Source: SZUA-430 sp036840015
GTDB lineage: Bacteria > Pseudomonadota > Alphaproteobacteria > Micropepsales > Micropepsaceae
Length of the DNA: 27,111 nucleotides
NCBI GenBank assembly: GCA_036840015.1
Contig: DAISVV010000014.1
Location: forward strand, 1-27,111
Direction: 5' to 3'
Position numbers and translations under genes: made by a program. Numbering within the stretch: the first letter of the stretch is position 1; each line of letters begins with the position of its first letter. The notes under the pieces were generated by a model. The model was given only the letters and a program-made list of their open reading frames with translations, made no database searches and was not told the origin of the DNA. Positions 8,239 through 16,107 of the stretch are shown piece by piece.

Positions 8239-8805
8239 TCAGGTCTTCCCGGGTCCCAGCCGCCCCTTGAGCCGCGCCAGCGCCGCAAAGGGACTGGCAG
8301 GGGCCGGGGCGCCGTCCTCAGCCGGCGATGGCTCGAACACGCTGCCAGGCTTGCGGGGATAGGGGTCGACATTGAGCGCAAGCTCCTCCACCACAACCCC
8401 GCCCAGGTCGATTTCATGGGTCAACGGCTCCGGCGGATCCTCGCCGTCGGGATCCACGAGGATGTCATCGGTCTCCTGCACCGGTTCGATCATTTCGGCA
8501 GGCAGGTAGCGGCGCTCGAACCGCGCGTCGACATGGCTTGCCACCGGCTCGAGCGTGACGACGCAGGACTGCACGACATCCGCCACAAGGTGGCCCTCAA
8601 GCCGGATGCCCCGCGCACGCCAGCGACTGACCCGGAAGACGGCGCGCAGGGACGCGACGGAAACGACATCAAGGAACGCGGCAATGCGACCGCACTCCTC
8701 GGCTGAGGCTTCGATCTCGTGCTCGAGGCCGCTGTCGCCAACCTTGCGCACCGCAAGGAAGCGCTTGTATCCGTGGCTCTCCGCGTGCCCTTCGCCCCCG
8801 TTCAT
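8239..8805 (-). CDS. YceD/DUF177 family protein
   Basis: A 188-residue DUF177 protein. The diagnostic region is VVQSCVVTLEPV around residue 85, followed by an acidic stretch and VEELALNVDPYPRKPG near the C-terminus, which matches the family. Proteins of this family sit next to rpmF in most bacteria and are implicated in 23S rRNA/L32-linked ribosome biogenesis (known for YceD and plant DUF177 homologues, not shown here). The ATG at 8805 is chosen over a GTG at 8817 because it makes a 4-base ATGA overlap with the upstream chaperone gene, the coupling style used repeatedly in this window. The final residues are Pro/Ala-rich and probably disordered. Confidence 0.85.
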   Translation of the reverse strand: MNGGEGHAESHGYKRFLAVRKVGDSGLEHEIEASAEECGRIAAFLDVVSVASLRAVFRVSRWRARGIRLEGHLVADVVQSCVVTLEPVASHVDARFERRYLPAEMIEPVQETDDILVDPDGEDPPEPLTHEIDLGGVVVEELALNVDPYPRKPGSVFEPSPAEDGAPAPASPFAALARLKGRLGPGKT

Positions 8806-9341
8806 GGCGCCGGCCACGCAAATGCCCCGGCGACGATCACGTCGTCATCCGCCGCCTTGAGCGACTCCGCTGCCGCCCTGACATAGCTTGCCAGAGCGTC
8901 CACCCGCGCCGGATCCACCTCGGCCGCACGATAGACATTCCGGTGCAGCGCGGCGCGAAGCTGCGGCATGTCCCCGATCCGCAGCGCATTGTCGTAGCTG
9001 GCGACACGTCCATAGAAGGCCTGCAGCATGTCCTTCATGCGGCGCGGCACGCCCACGTCGCCCACGCCAAGCTCTCGCAGGTTGAATTCGAGATTGGCAA
9101 ACATCTGGTCGAACATCGCCTGCGACAGGCGGTTGCCATCCTGCTTCACGGCCTTCAGGCGCGGCAGGTAGAGCCCGGCATGAAGAACGATCAGGTCGAA
9201 GCGCCCGTCGAGCGTGTCAGGCACGTCGAGGGCGGCATAGAACTCGGGGCGCCGCGCCTGTTCGACGATCGAATTGTAGATAAAGGCGCCCTGGCGAGTG
9301 GCTTCGCGCCCCTTGAACATGACGGAAAAGAAAGAACGCAC
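8802..9341 (-). CDS. Ubiquinol-cytochrome c chaperone (CBP3 family)
   Basis: A 179-residue protein with the CBP3/UQCC1 pattern: AIYNSIVEQARRPEFYAAL-like opening (here FIYNSIVEQARRPEFYAAL), then VPDTLDGRFDLIVLHAGLYL, DQMFANLEFNLRELGVGDV and MKDMLQAFYGRV. In mitochondria CBP3 helps cytochrome b synthesis and bc1-complex assembly, and alphaproteobacterial relatives are presumed to do the same. The start is GTG; an in-frame ATG at 9320 is possible, but it would remove the first seven residues and has no Shine-Dalgarno. It is divergent from bamE and overlaps the DUF177 gene by four bases. Confidence 0.85.
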   Translation of the reverse strand: MRSFFSVMFKGREATRQGAFIYNSIVEQARRPEFYAALDVPDTLDGRFDLIVLHAGLYLPRLKAVKQDGNRLSQAMFDQMFANLEFNLRELGVGDVGVPRRMKDMLQAFYGRVASYDNALRIGDMPQLRAALHRNVYRAAEVDPARVDALASYVRAAAESLKAADDDVIVAGAFAWPAP

Positions 9342-9440
9342 AGCCGTGGTTTCCCGGAAAGTGGCCCATGTCCCTTGAAATTAGGGTAGCCGGGCGATAG
9401 GTCAATCTGTCATAGTTTCCCCAAGTTTGGGAGCAACCTG

Positions 9441-9917
9441 ATGTCCTCTCGTATCCTGTTTACTGGCGCCCTCCTGCTTTCGGGACTGGCCGCCTGCGCC
9501 CCCATCCGGGACGTTCGCGGCTACATTCCGGACACGGAAACGCTCAGCGAAGTGAAGATCGGCGCCGATACCCGCGATTCGGTGCAGCAGAAACTGGGCA
9601 CCCCCTCCAGCACGGCAACCTTCGGCGACCCGACCTGGTATTACATCTCGACCGAGCAGGAACGCTACGCGTTCTTCACCCCGGACGTGACCAAGCGCCA
9701 GATCCTGGCAGTGGAGTTCGGCGAGGACGGCACCGTCGCAGACATGCGCAAATACGGCATCGAGGACGGCATCGTCGTGGCCCTGGTCGATCGCGAAACC
9801 CCGAGCCGCGGCAAGGAAATGGGCTTCCTCCAGCAACTGCTGGGAAACATGGGCGGCATGCCGGCAGGCGGTCCCGGACAGGCCACCGGCCCGGGACGTC
9901 CGGGCGAAGGCCGCTAG
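9441..9917 (+). CDS. bamE: Outer membrane assembly lipoprotein BamE (SmpA/OmlA)
   Basis: A 158-residue lipoprotein. The signal peptide ends in the lipobox LAAC, with the lipidated Cys at residue 19. The SmpA/OmlA domain follows: GADTRDSVQQKLGTPSS, FGDPTWYYISTEQ and ILAVEFGEDGTVADMR. The C-terminal 40 residues are a Gly/Pro-rich extension typical of alphaproteobacterial members. BamE is a small subunit of the Bam complex, which inserts beta-barrel proteins into the outer membrane. GGGAG lies 7-8 bases upstream of the ATG. It is transcribed away from the CBP3 gene and terminates at the hairpin it shares with hppA. Confidence 0.93.
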   Translation: MSSRILFTGALLLSGLAACAPIRDVRGYIPDTETLSEVKIGADTRDSVQQKLGTPSSTATFGDPTWYYISTEQERYAFFTPDVTKRQILAVEFGEDGTVADMRKYGIEDGIVVALVDRETPSRGKEMGFLQQLLGNMGGMPAGGPGQATGPGRPGEGR

Positions 9918-9936
9918 GCACAATCGGAAACATAAA

Positions 9937-9963
9937 AAAAGGGCCCCGGTTCGGGGCCCTTTT
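9937..9963. terminator. Bidirectional Rho-independent terminator between bamE and hppA
   Basis: A 12-bp stem, AAAAGGGCCCCG against CGGGGCCCTTTT, with a GTT loop. On the minus strand it is followed by seven U residues (complement of 9934-9940), and on the plus strand by four. It therefore terminates hppA best and bamE more weakly. Confidence 0.88.
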
Positions 9964-9988
9964 CCTTTGCCGGCAAGCGCGCCGGCGC

Positions 9989-10008
9989 CTGGCTCACAAG
10001 TGAGCCAG
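9989..10008. repeat. Perfect inverted repeat at the end of the hppA homologous region
   Basis: CTGGCTCAC, an AA centre, then GTGAGCCAG: a 9-bp perfect inverted repeat. It overlaps the stop codon (9994-9996) that would end the hppA frame if the earlier TAG were read through. There is no adjacent U run, so it is more likely an mRNA-stabilising hairpin than a terminator. Confidence 0.6.
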
Positions 10009-10080
10009 TGCCGCAAGCAGCAGCAGCGCAACGAAGTTCGAGATCTTGATCCTCGGGTTGACGGCGGGACACGCCGTGTC

Positions 10081-12150
10081 CTAGTACGGGTAGCCGACGG
10101 TATCGCCGGTCACGGCAGCCTTGTGGGCATCCGAACCCTTGCCGCCGAAGTGGCCGTCTTCGATGTACTTCTTGGCGTTGTCCCATGCACCACCACCCGA
10201 AGTCATCGAGATGGCAACGAACAGGCCCGTGAGGATCACGCCCATCAGCATCGCGCCAACGGCAGCCAGGGCTGCACCCTTGCCAGCGATGACCCAGACG
10301 CCCATGAACAGGACGATGGGCGACAGCACCGGCAACAGCGAGGGAATGATCATCTCGCGGATGGCAGCAACCGTGAGCATGTCCACGGCGCGGCCATAGT
10401 CCGGCTTCTCCGTGCCCTTCATGATGCCCGGCTTCTCCTTGAACTGGCGGCGAACCTCTTCGACGACCGCCGAGGCTGCGCGGCCGACGGCCGTCATGCC
10501 CATGGCGCCAAACAGGTAGGGCAGCATGCCGCCGAGGAAGAGGCCGACGACCACCCACGGGTTGGCAAGGCTGAAGCTGACACCGACCTTCTCGCCACCC
10601 TCAAGGAAGAACGAGTACTGCGTCTCGGTGGCATTCTTGAGGAAGTAGTTGAGGTCGGCTGTATAGGCCGCAAACAGCACCAGCGCACCCAGGCCTGCCG
10701 AACCGATGGCATAGCCCTTCGTCACGGCCTTTGTGGTGTTGCCCACCGCATCAAGCGCGTCGGTCGTCTTGCGGACGTCCTTGTCGAGCCCGGCCATCTC
10801 GGCGATGCCGCCCGCGTTGTCCGTAACCGGACCGAAGGCGTCGAGCGCCACGATCATGCCGGCAAGGGCAAGCATCGTGGTGGTCGCGATCGCGATGCCG
10901 AAAAGGCCAGCCAGCGTATAGGCAACAATGATGCCCCACACGATGACCAGCGCCGGCAGCGCCGTCGATTCCATCGAGACCGCAAGGCCCTGGATGACGT
11001 TCGTACCGTGGCCCGTCACCGATGACTTCGCGATTTCGCGCACCGGCCGGTATCCCGTACCTGTGTAGTACTCGGTGATCTTGTCGATGAGACGTGTGAT
11101 GGCAAGGTCTGTGATGCCGTATAGGTACATCGAGTTGCCGTTGATAGTCCCGGTCAGCGTGGTGAGCGTGCGATCAAAGCCGATGAACTGCCACGTGACG
11201 AGGCCCACAAGGACCAGCGACAGTATCGCGGTAATCACGAGACCCTTGTAGAGGGCGCCCATGATGTTGTTGTTCGCGCCAAGACGGACGAAGAACGTGC
11301 CGGCGATCGAGGCCAGGATGCAAACGCCCGAGATCAGCAGCGGGTACATCATCATCATGCCCTTGTCGGCCTCGGAGAAGTAGATCGAGGCAAGCACCAT
11401 GGTGGCGCCGATCGTGACGACATAGGTTTCGAACAGGTCGGCAGCCATGCCGGCGCAGTCACCCACGTTGTCACCGACGTTGTCGGCGATCGTGGCGGGG
11501 TTGCGCGGATCATCTTCCGGGATACCGGCCTCGACCTTGCCGACCATGTCGCCGCCGACGTCCGCACCCTTGGTGAAGATGCCGCCGCCCAGTCGGGCGA
11601 AGATCGAGATGACCGATGCACCCAGCGCCAGCGAGACCAGGGCCTCGTTGATCTGGCGGTTCTGCAGCTCGTCCGTGACGCTGAGCCCGGCAACACCGGT
11701 CAGCACGCCGTAGAAGCCCGCAATGCCGAGAAGGGCAAGACCCACGACGAGCATGCCGGTCGAGGCGCCCGACTTGAACGCAACAGAGAGGCCATCAGCC
11801 AGGCCCTTGCGCGATGCCTCGGTCGTACGCACGTTCGCGCGCACCGACACATGCATGCCAATGAAGCCTGCCGCACCCGAGAGCACGGCGCCGATGATGA
11901 ACCCGACCGGAACGCTCCAGGTCTGGAAGGCAACGGCAAGCACGATGGTCACGCCAACCGCCACATAGGCAATCGTCGTGTACTGGCGCTTCAGGTATGC
12001 GGCAGCGCCCTCCTGGATGGCCCCCGCGATTTCCTGCATGCGGGCATTGCCCGCCGAAAGCGCGAGGATTTGCCTGATCGTGACCGCCCCGTAGATGAGT
12101 GCGGCGACAGCGCAGACCAATGTAATGAGAAGTCCTGTCCCGGTATCCAT
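10081..12150 (-). CDS. hppA: Membrane-bound H+-translocating pyrophosphatase, K+-independent type, C-terminally truncated by TAG
   Basis: A 689-residue multi-span pump that couples pyrophosphate hydrolysis to H+ transport. The substrate loop DVGGDMVGKVEAGIPEDDPR (from about residue 197) and DNVGDNVGDCAGMAADLFET are intact. GNTTKAVTKGYAIGSA has Lys near residue 474, the mark of the K+-independent subfamily (Ala in K+-dependent ones). The oddity is the end: the frame stops at GDTVGYPY-TAG, where the family has GDPxKDTxGPxxNPxIK plus a last helix. The next 28 codons, to a TGA at 9994-9996, still encode this tail (DTACPAVNPRIKIS, then a hydrophobic helix). The catalytic GDP Asp is Tyr and the Lys is the stop. 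The pump is therefore probably defective unless the TAG is read through or is an error. GAGG lies about 6 bases before the ATG. Confidence 0.95.
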   Translation of the reverse strand: MDTGTGLLITLVCAVAALIYGAVTIRQILALSAGNARMQEIAGAIQEGAAAYLKRQYTTIAYVAVGVTIVLAVAFQTWSVPVGFIIGAVLSGAAGFIGMHVSVRANVRTTEASRKGLADGLSVAFKSGASTGMLVVGLALLGIAGFYGVLTGVAGLSVTDELQNRQINEALVSLALGASVISIFARLGGGIFTKGADVGGDMVGKVEAGIPEDDPRNPATIADNVGDNVGDCAGMAADLFETYVVTIGATMVLASIYFSEADKGMMMMYPLLISGVCILASIAGTFFVRLGANNNIMGALYKGLVITAILSLVLVGLVTWQFIGFDRTLTTLTGTINGNSMYLYGITDLAITRLIDKITEYYTGTGYRPVREIAKSSVTGHGTNVIQGLAVSMESTALPALVIVWGIIVAYTLAGLFGIAIATTTMLALAGMIVALDAFGPVTDNAGGIAEMAGLDKDVRKTTDALDAVGNTTKAVTKGYAIGSAGLGALVLFAAYTADLNYFLKNATETQYSFFLEGGEKVGVSFSLANPWVVVGLFLGGMLPYLFGAMGMTAVGRAASAVVEEVRRQFKEKPGIMKGTEKPDYGRAVDMLTVAAIREMIIPSLLPVLSPIVLFMGVWVIAGKGAALAAVGAMLMGVILTGLFVAISMTSGGGAWDNAKKYIEDGHFGGKGSDAHKAAVTGDTVGYPY

Positions 12151-12372
12151 ATGCCCTCAGACCCTGAAATGAGTTTTCCGGGAATGAGATGAACGCCACC
12201 CCCGGGCTTGGATCGGAGGACTGCACGCCACGGCGCGCAGACGAGAAGCCCCTGGCCGACTCGCTTGGCCCCCCGGCCAAAAAGACGGCGGAACATGCCA
12301 AACGGACCGAGGGCTTGCAATACTGGAACCCGCCGGAATTGCGGCAAATGCGCCACCCGGACGGTAGATGGG

Positions 12373-12822
12373 CTATTCCATGCTCTTCGAGACGTCCCGG
12401 AACTCGATATCCTTAACGAGACCGGCCCCGGCAACACGCTCGCAGATGGCAAGCAAACGGCTCCGCAACCCGTCAACATCGACCTCCTGTGTCTCCTCAT
12501 TCCTGAGGATGGAGGTCGCATGTACGGACCGGACAAAGGCATCCTGCATGTAGGGCACCTTTTCCATCAGCAAGTTCCGGTTCTTGACGTCAGGAAGCTG
12601 GAGCGTGACGTCAAGGTGCATGTAACGCACCATCTCGCCCTTGACCATGACGGGCGCAACCAGCCTTGGCATCTTCAGCGACAAGTCGGCCGGGCCGTTC
12701 GCTGCGCCCTCGCCGTGCCCCTTCGAGGGTTTTGCCGATCCGCCGCCGGCAAGCGCGGGCCCTCCCGCGAGGACGAGCGCCGCAGCAACGATCAGCAACT
12801 GGAAAAACCGGGTCACAGACAA
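12373..12822 (-). CDS. Secreted FliL-like hypothetical protein
   Basis: A protein of about 149 residues with a signal peptide (SVTRFFQLLIVAAALVLAGG, cleavage near ALA), then a Gly/Ser/Lys linker and one alpha/beta domain. The stretch VRYMHLDVTLQL ... VPYMQDAFVRSVHATS ... VDGLRSRLLAICERVAG ... LVKDIEFRDV follows the layout of the periplasmic FliL domain, but no flagellar genes are near, so it may belong to a broader FliL-like group that sits before hppA in this lineage. The start chosen is TTG at 12822. It lies 4 bases after the stop of the small upstream ORF and removes an Arg-rich extension; a GTG at 12816 or an ATG at 12885 are alternatives. There is no clear Shine-Dalgarno, consistent with translational coupling. 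Confidence 0.65.
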   Translation of the reverse strand: MSVTRFFQLLIVAAALVLAGGPALAGGGSAKPSKGHGEGAANGPADLSLKMPRLVAPVMVKGEMVRYMHLDVTLQLPDVKNRNLLMEKVPYMQDAFVRSVHATSILRNEETQEVDVDGLRSRLLAICERVAGAGLVKDIEFRDVSKSME

Positions 12823-12826
12823 GGCG

Positions 12827-12919
12827 TCAATCCGCGGCCGTCTCGGCAGGCTTGGGCTCCTGCGTGGAACTGGCGCTGAACACAATCATCAGCAGGATCA
12901 GGGCCATGATGAAACGCAT
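12827..12919 (-). CDS. Small 30-residue hydrophobic ORF upstream of the FliL-like gene
   Basis: Too short for routine gene calling. The ATG at 12919 is preceded by GGGAGA at a spacing of 7 bases. It encodes MRFIMALILLMIVFSASSTQ and a polar tail EPKPAETAAD, that is, one short hydrophobic segment and a charged end, like a small membrane peptide or a bare signal sequence. Its TGA (12827-12829) lies 4 bases before the TTG start of the next gene, which itself lacks a ribosome site. It could be a leader that feeds ribosomes to that gene or a functional small membrane protein. No homologue is known to me. Confidence 0.45.
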   Translation of the reverse strand: MRFIMALILLMIVFSASSTQEPKPAETAAD

Positions 12920-13002
12920 GACAGATTCTCCCGGGCTTCCCCCACGCGACAAGTCTGCATGGCGCGCTTTAACGCCCCGTGAAGGCTGCGATCAAGAACC
13001 GG

Positions 13003-13998
13003 TTAAAAGTGGGTAAATCCCGCACGCGGGAACGCCACCGGACTGCCATCGGCGGCGCGCACGACGACATCGGCCGCACCTTTTTCGCAGGAACCGACGC
13101 AGGTGATCGCAACGCCTGATCGCCGGCTGAGGGCCCGGATGCGCGCGGCCGCAGCCGGTGGCGCGGTGAACGCGATCTCGTAGTCATCCCCGCCCGACAG
13201 CAGGTCACGCACCGATGCAAGGCCCGTCCCCACCGCCCGGAGTGCCGGCGCCGACAACGGCACATCTGCGGCACGGATCTCGACCGTCAGGCACGAGGCG
13301 CGCGCAAGATGCCCGACATCCGCAACCAGCCCATCCGACACGTCGATCGCCGCGCTCGCAAGGCCGGCCAGCGCCATGCCCACGCCAACGCGCGGTTCGG
13401 GCAGCCTGTAGCGGCCGAGCAGAACATCACGGTCGGCAGCCGGAAACCCCGCGGCGCCATCGCGCGCGAGCTTGAGGCCGAGAAATGCATCTCCCACCGA
13501 ACCCGTGACCCAAAGCCCGTCGCCAGCCTTCGCCCCGGCACGGCGCACCATCGTGCTGCCCTTTGCCTCGCCAATGGCCGTGATGGAAATCGAAAGCGGC
13601 CCGGGCGTGCGCGTCGTGTCCCCGCCGGCCAGGTGGATACCGAATGCCGCCTGGTCCTGCCCAAGGCCCCGGGCAAAGGCCTCGACCCACGGCCCGTCGA
13701 CCCAGTCTGGCCAGGATATTGTCATGAAGTAACAGCGCGGACGGGCGCCCTTGGCCGCAAGGTCCGACAGGTTCACACGCAAGGCCTTGCGCGCCACAAG
13801 CTCGGCCGGATCCGCGCGCAGGAAATGCACGCCCTCAACGACGGCATCGGCCGTCACGACGAACGAGTGGCCCGCACGCGGGCCGATCAGGGCTGCATCG
13901 TCGAGAAGCCCGAAGGCACCTTTCTCACCTCGTGCAAGCGGCGCGAGATGGCGCGCGATGAGCTCGAACTCACCCGGTCGCGGCGCCCGGCGCTTCAT
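13003..13998 (-). CDS. thiL: Thiamine-monophosphate kinase
   Basis: A 331-residue ATP-dependent kinase that makes thiamine diphosphate from thiamine monophosphate. It has the AIRS-type layout: GEFELIARHLAPLA, GLLDDAALIG, VTADAVVEGVHF, KALRVNLSDLAAKGA, LAGGDTTRTPG, then AIDVSDGLVADVGHL and GGDDYEIAF in the C-terminal half. All metal-binding Asp clusters appear intact. It overlaps the nusB stop by 4 bases (ATGA). thiL after nusB is a standard alphaproteobacterial order that links riboflavin and thiamine cofactor genes. Confidence 0.94.
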   Translation of the reverse strand: MKRRAPRPGEFELIARHLAPLARGEKGAFGLLDDAALIGPRAGHSFVVTADAVVEGVHFLRADPAELVARKALRVNLSDLAAKGARPRCYFMTISWPDWVDGPWVEAFARGLGQDQAAFGIHLAGGDTTRTPGPLSISITAIGEAKGSTMVRRAGAKAGDGLWVTGSVGDAFLGLKLARDGAAGFPAADRDVLLGRYRLPEPRVGVGMALAGLASAAIDVSDGLVADVGHLARASCLTVEIRAADVPLSAPALRAVGTGLASVRDLLSGGDDYEIAFTAPPAAAARIRALSRRSGVAITCVGSCEKGAADVVVRAADGSPVAFPRAGFTHF

Positions 13999-14507
13999 GT
14001 GCCACCGGCCGGCGTCGCAGCCTCTTCAGGCCGAAGCTCGCGCGCGATGCGATGCAGCACCCCGCTGATGAAGGGAAGCTCGGCGCCCTTCTCCTCGAAG
14101 AACGCGGTGGCGACATTGGTGTACTCGGTCAGCACGACCCGGAAGGGCACCTGCGGATGGATCAGCAATTCGCAGGTGCACGCCCTGAATACGGCCCGCA
14201 TGATCGCGTCGATCCTGTCATAGCTCCAGGATTTGCCCGTCGCCGCCGCAAGCGCGCGGTCGATTTCCTGCTGGTGCTCGACCACACCCCTGACGATCCC
14301 GGCGAAGTATTTCTTGTCCGCCTCGGCAAGCCGCTCGCCGTCGATCTCCTGGCCCATCCGGTGCTCGATGAACTCGGCAATCGCGCTTTCGCTGTCCTGG
14401 TCCGACAGCTCCATCTGGTAAAGGGCCTGGACGACAGCCAGGCGCGACACGCTGCGCGAGCGTCCATCGGTCCGGCGCGGGGCCCTTGGTTTCTTGGCGT
14501 CTTCCAT
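13995..14507 (-). CDS. nusB: Transcription antitermination factor NusB
   Basis: A 170-residue all-helical NusB. RSRSVSRLAVVQALYQMELS is the opening helix; YFAGIVRGVVEHQQEIDRAL and RIDAIMRAVFRACTCELLIH, then VVLTEYTNVATAFF and FISGVLHRIARELRP follow the family. NusB with NusE (S10) binds boxA RNA in rRNA transcripts and promotes antitermination. The ATG at 14507 begins one base after the ribH stop (TAG-G-ATG). A longer in-frame start at 14606 would only add an Arg-rich stretch inside ribH and is rejected. The N-terminal 17 residues are Lys/Arg-rich and variable. Confidence 0.93.
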   Translation of the reverse strand: MEDAKKPRAPRRTDGRSRSVSRLAVVQALYQMELSDQDSESAIAEFIEHRMGQEIDGERLAEADKKYFAGIVRGVVEHQQEIDRALAAATGKSWSYDRIDAIMRAVFRACTCELLIHPQVPFRVVLTEYTNVATAFFEEKGAELPFISGVLHRIARELRPEEAATPAGGT

Positions 14508-14508
14508 C

Positions 14509-14973
14509 CTAGCGGTGCCCGAGATTGAGTTGGCGGCGCAACTGGACCATCGCCAGCGCCGCACGCGCCGCGTTCTCGCCCTTGTGTTCGACCTTGCTGG
14601 CGTCAAGCCGGGCCCACGCCTGCTCCTCGTTCTCGACCGTCAGGATGCCGTTGCCGATCGCAAGGCGTGTCGTGACGGTCAGTTCCATGATCCCGCGCGC
14701 CGACTCGTTCGACACGATCTCGTAGTGGGTGGTCTCGCCCCGGATGACGCAGCCCAGCGCCACATAGCCTTCAAAGCGCGGGCCTGCATGAAGCCCCGCC
14801 GCATGGGCCATCGCGATCGCGCCCGGGATCTCGAGCGCACCGGGAACCGTCACGACCTCGCACTCGGCGCCGGCAGCCTCGATCACCCGGCGCGCCCCCG
14901 ACAGAAGCGCATCGGCGATGTCCGCGTAATAGCGGGCCTCGATCAGGAGGATGCGGACAGGAAGAATTGGCAT
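14509..14973 (-). CDS. ribH: 6,7-dimethyl-8-ribityllumazine synthase
   Basis: A 154-residue lumazine synthase that condenses the pyrimidinedione with 3,4-dihydroxy-2-butanone 4-phosphate, the step before riboflavin synthase. Motifs are EARYYADIADALLSGA, VTVPGALEIPGAI, ALGCVIRGETTHYEIV with the catalytic His, and IGNGILTVENEEQAW. Length fits the icosahedral-type family. It lies 9 bases downstream of the ribBA-like gene and immediately before nusB, forming one transcription unit. Confidence 0.95.
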   Translation of the reverse strand: MPILPVRILLIEARYYADIADALLSGARRVIEAAGAECEVVTVPGALEIPGAIAMAHAAGLHAGPRFEGYVALGCVIRGETTHYEIVSNESARGIMELTVTTRLAIGNGILTVENEEQAWARLDASKVEHKGENAARAALAMVQLRRQLNLGHR

Positions 14974-14982
14974 GCGTTTGCC

Positions 14983-16107
14983 TCAGTATTTCGTTCCGAC
15001 ATGGCGCGTCCCGACGACGCGCAGCCCATAGCCTTCAAGCCCGACGATCTTGCGCGACTTCGAGTTGGTGAGCAGGACCATGTCCTTCACCCCCAGGTCG
15101 AGCAGGATCTGCGCACCGACACCATACTCCTTCAGGCGCTGCGGCGTTGTTTCCGGCGCCGCCTCCTTGCGCAGCAGCAGGTCGGAGATATAGGTCGCGC
15201 GGCTCTCGCGGATCAGCACCACGACCCCGCGCCCCTCGCGGGCAATGATCTCCATCGAGCGGGCAAGCACGTCATCGCGCCCGCCCTTCACCGCCAGCAG
15301 GTCATCAAGCAGGTTGACCGCATGCATGCGCACAAGCACCGGCTCCGGCGTGCTCAGGTCACCTGCCACAAGCGCGATGTGCTCGGCATATTCGACGGTA
15401 TTGACATAGAGCATCATCCGGAAGCGGCCGCCGAAATGGCTCTCGATCTCGGTCTCGACCGATCGGGTGATGAAATGGTCATGGCGCCGGCGATAGGCGA
15501 TGAGGTCGGCAATCGTGCCAACCTTGAGCCCATGCAGCTGCGCGAACTTCACGAGGTCGGGCAGCCGCGCCATCGTGCCGTCGTCATTCATGACCTCGCA
15601 GATGACGCCCGCCGGCACAAGACCGGCAAGCCGCGAGATGTCGACGGCGGCCTCCGTATGACCCGCGCGGACAAGCACGCCGCCACGGCGGGCGACAAGC
15701 GGGAACACATGCCCGGGCGTCACGATGTCCCCGGGTCCCTTCGATGAATCGATCGCGACCGAAATCGTGCGCGCCCGGTCATGGGCCGAAATACCCGTCG
15801 TCACGCCTTCGCGCGCCTCGATCGAGACCGTGAACGCTGTCTGGTTGCGCTGTCCGTTGGCCTGGCTCATCATCGGCAGGTTCAGTTGCCCCGCGCGCTC
15901 CTGCGTGAGGGCAAGGCAGACCAGCCCCCGCGCATGCTTGGCCATGAAATTGATCGCCTCGGGCGTGGCCATCTGCGCGGGAATGATGACATCGCCCTCG
16001 TTCTCGCGATCCTCGGCATCGACCAGGATGTACATGCGCCCGTTGCGCGCTTCCTCGATGATCTCCTCCGGCGGCGAGATATACGAGCTGAACTCACTGT
16101 GGCTCAT
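14983..16107 (-). CDS. ribB: 3,4-dihydroxy-2-butanone 4-phosphate synthase with a degenerate GTP cyclohydrolase II domain (RibBX type)
   Basis: A 374-residue fusion. Residues 15-220 are an intact DHBP synthase: VDAEDRENEGDVIIPA binds metal and substrate, and GVTTGISAHDRARTI and GHTEAAVDISRLAG are present. The C-terminal part looks like GTP cyclohydrolase II (STPEPVLVRMHAV, YGVGAQILLDLG, KIVGLEGYGLRVV), but the zinc-binding segment that should read HSEC and RCDCG is HAVN followed by no Cys at all. This half therefore cannot be a normal zinc enzyme. Such hybrids (RibBX) are known in Proteobacteria, where GTP cyclohydrolase II is supplied by a separate gene, not seen here. It overlaps the ribE stop by ATGA. 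Confidence 0.92.
   Translation of the reverse strand: MSHSEFSSYISPPEEIIEEARNGRMYILVDAEDRENEGDVIIPAQMATPEAINFMAKHARGLVCLALTQERAGQLNLPMMSQANGQRNQTAFTVSIEAREGVTTGISAHDRARTISVAIDSSKGPGDIVTPGHVFPLVARRGGVLVRAGHTEAAVDISRLAGLVPAGVICEVMNDDGTMARLPDLVKFAQLHGLKVGTIADLIAYRRRHDHFITRSVETEIESHFGGRFRMMLYVNTVEYAEHIALVAGDLSTPEPVLVRMHAVNLLDDLLAVKGGRDDVLARSMEIIAREGRGVVVLIRESRATYISDLLLRKEAAPETTPQRLKEYGVGAQILLDLGVKDMVLLTNSKSRKIVGLEGYGLRVVGTRHVGTKY

Noticed and set aside
12265..12280. TTGGCC-CCCC-GGCCAA hairpin upstream of hppA
   Set aside because: The run of T lies before, not after, the stem on the hppA strand, so it is not a terminator; it may be only a leader structure.
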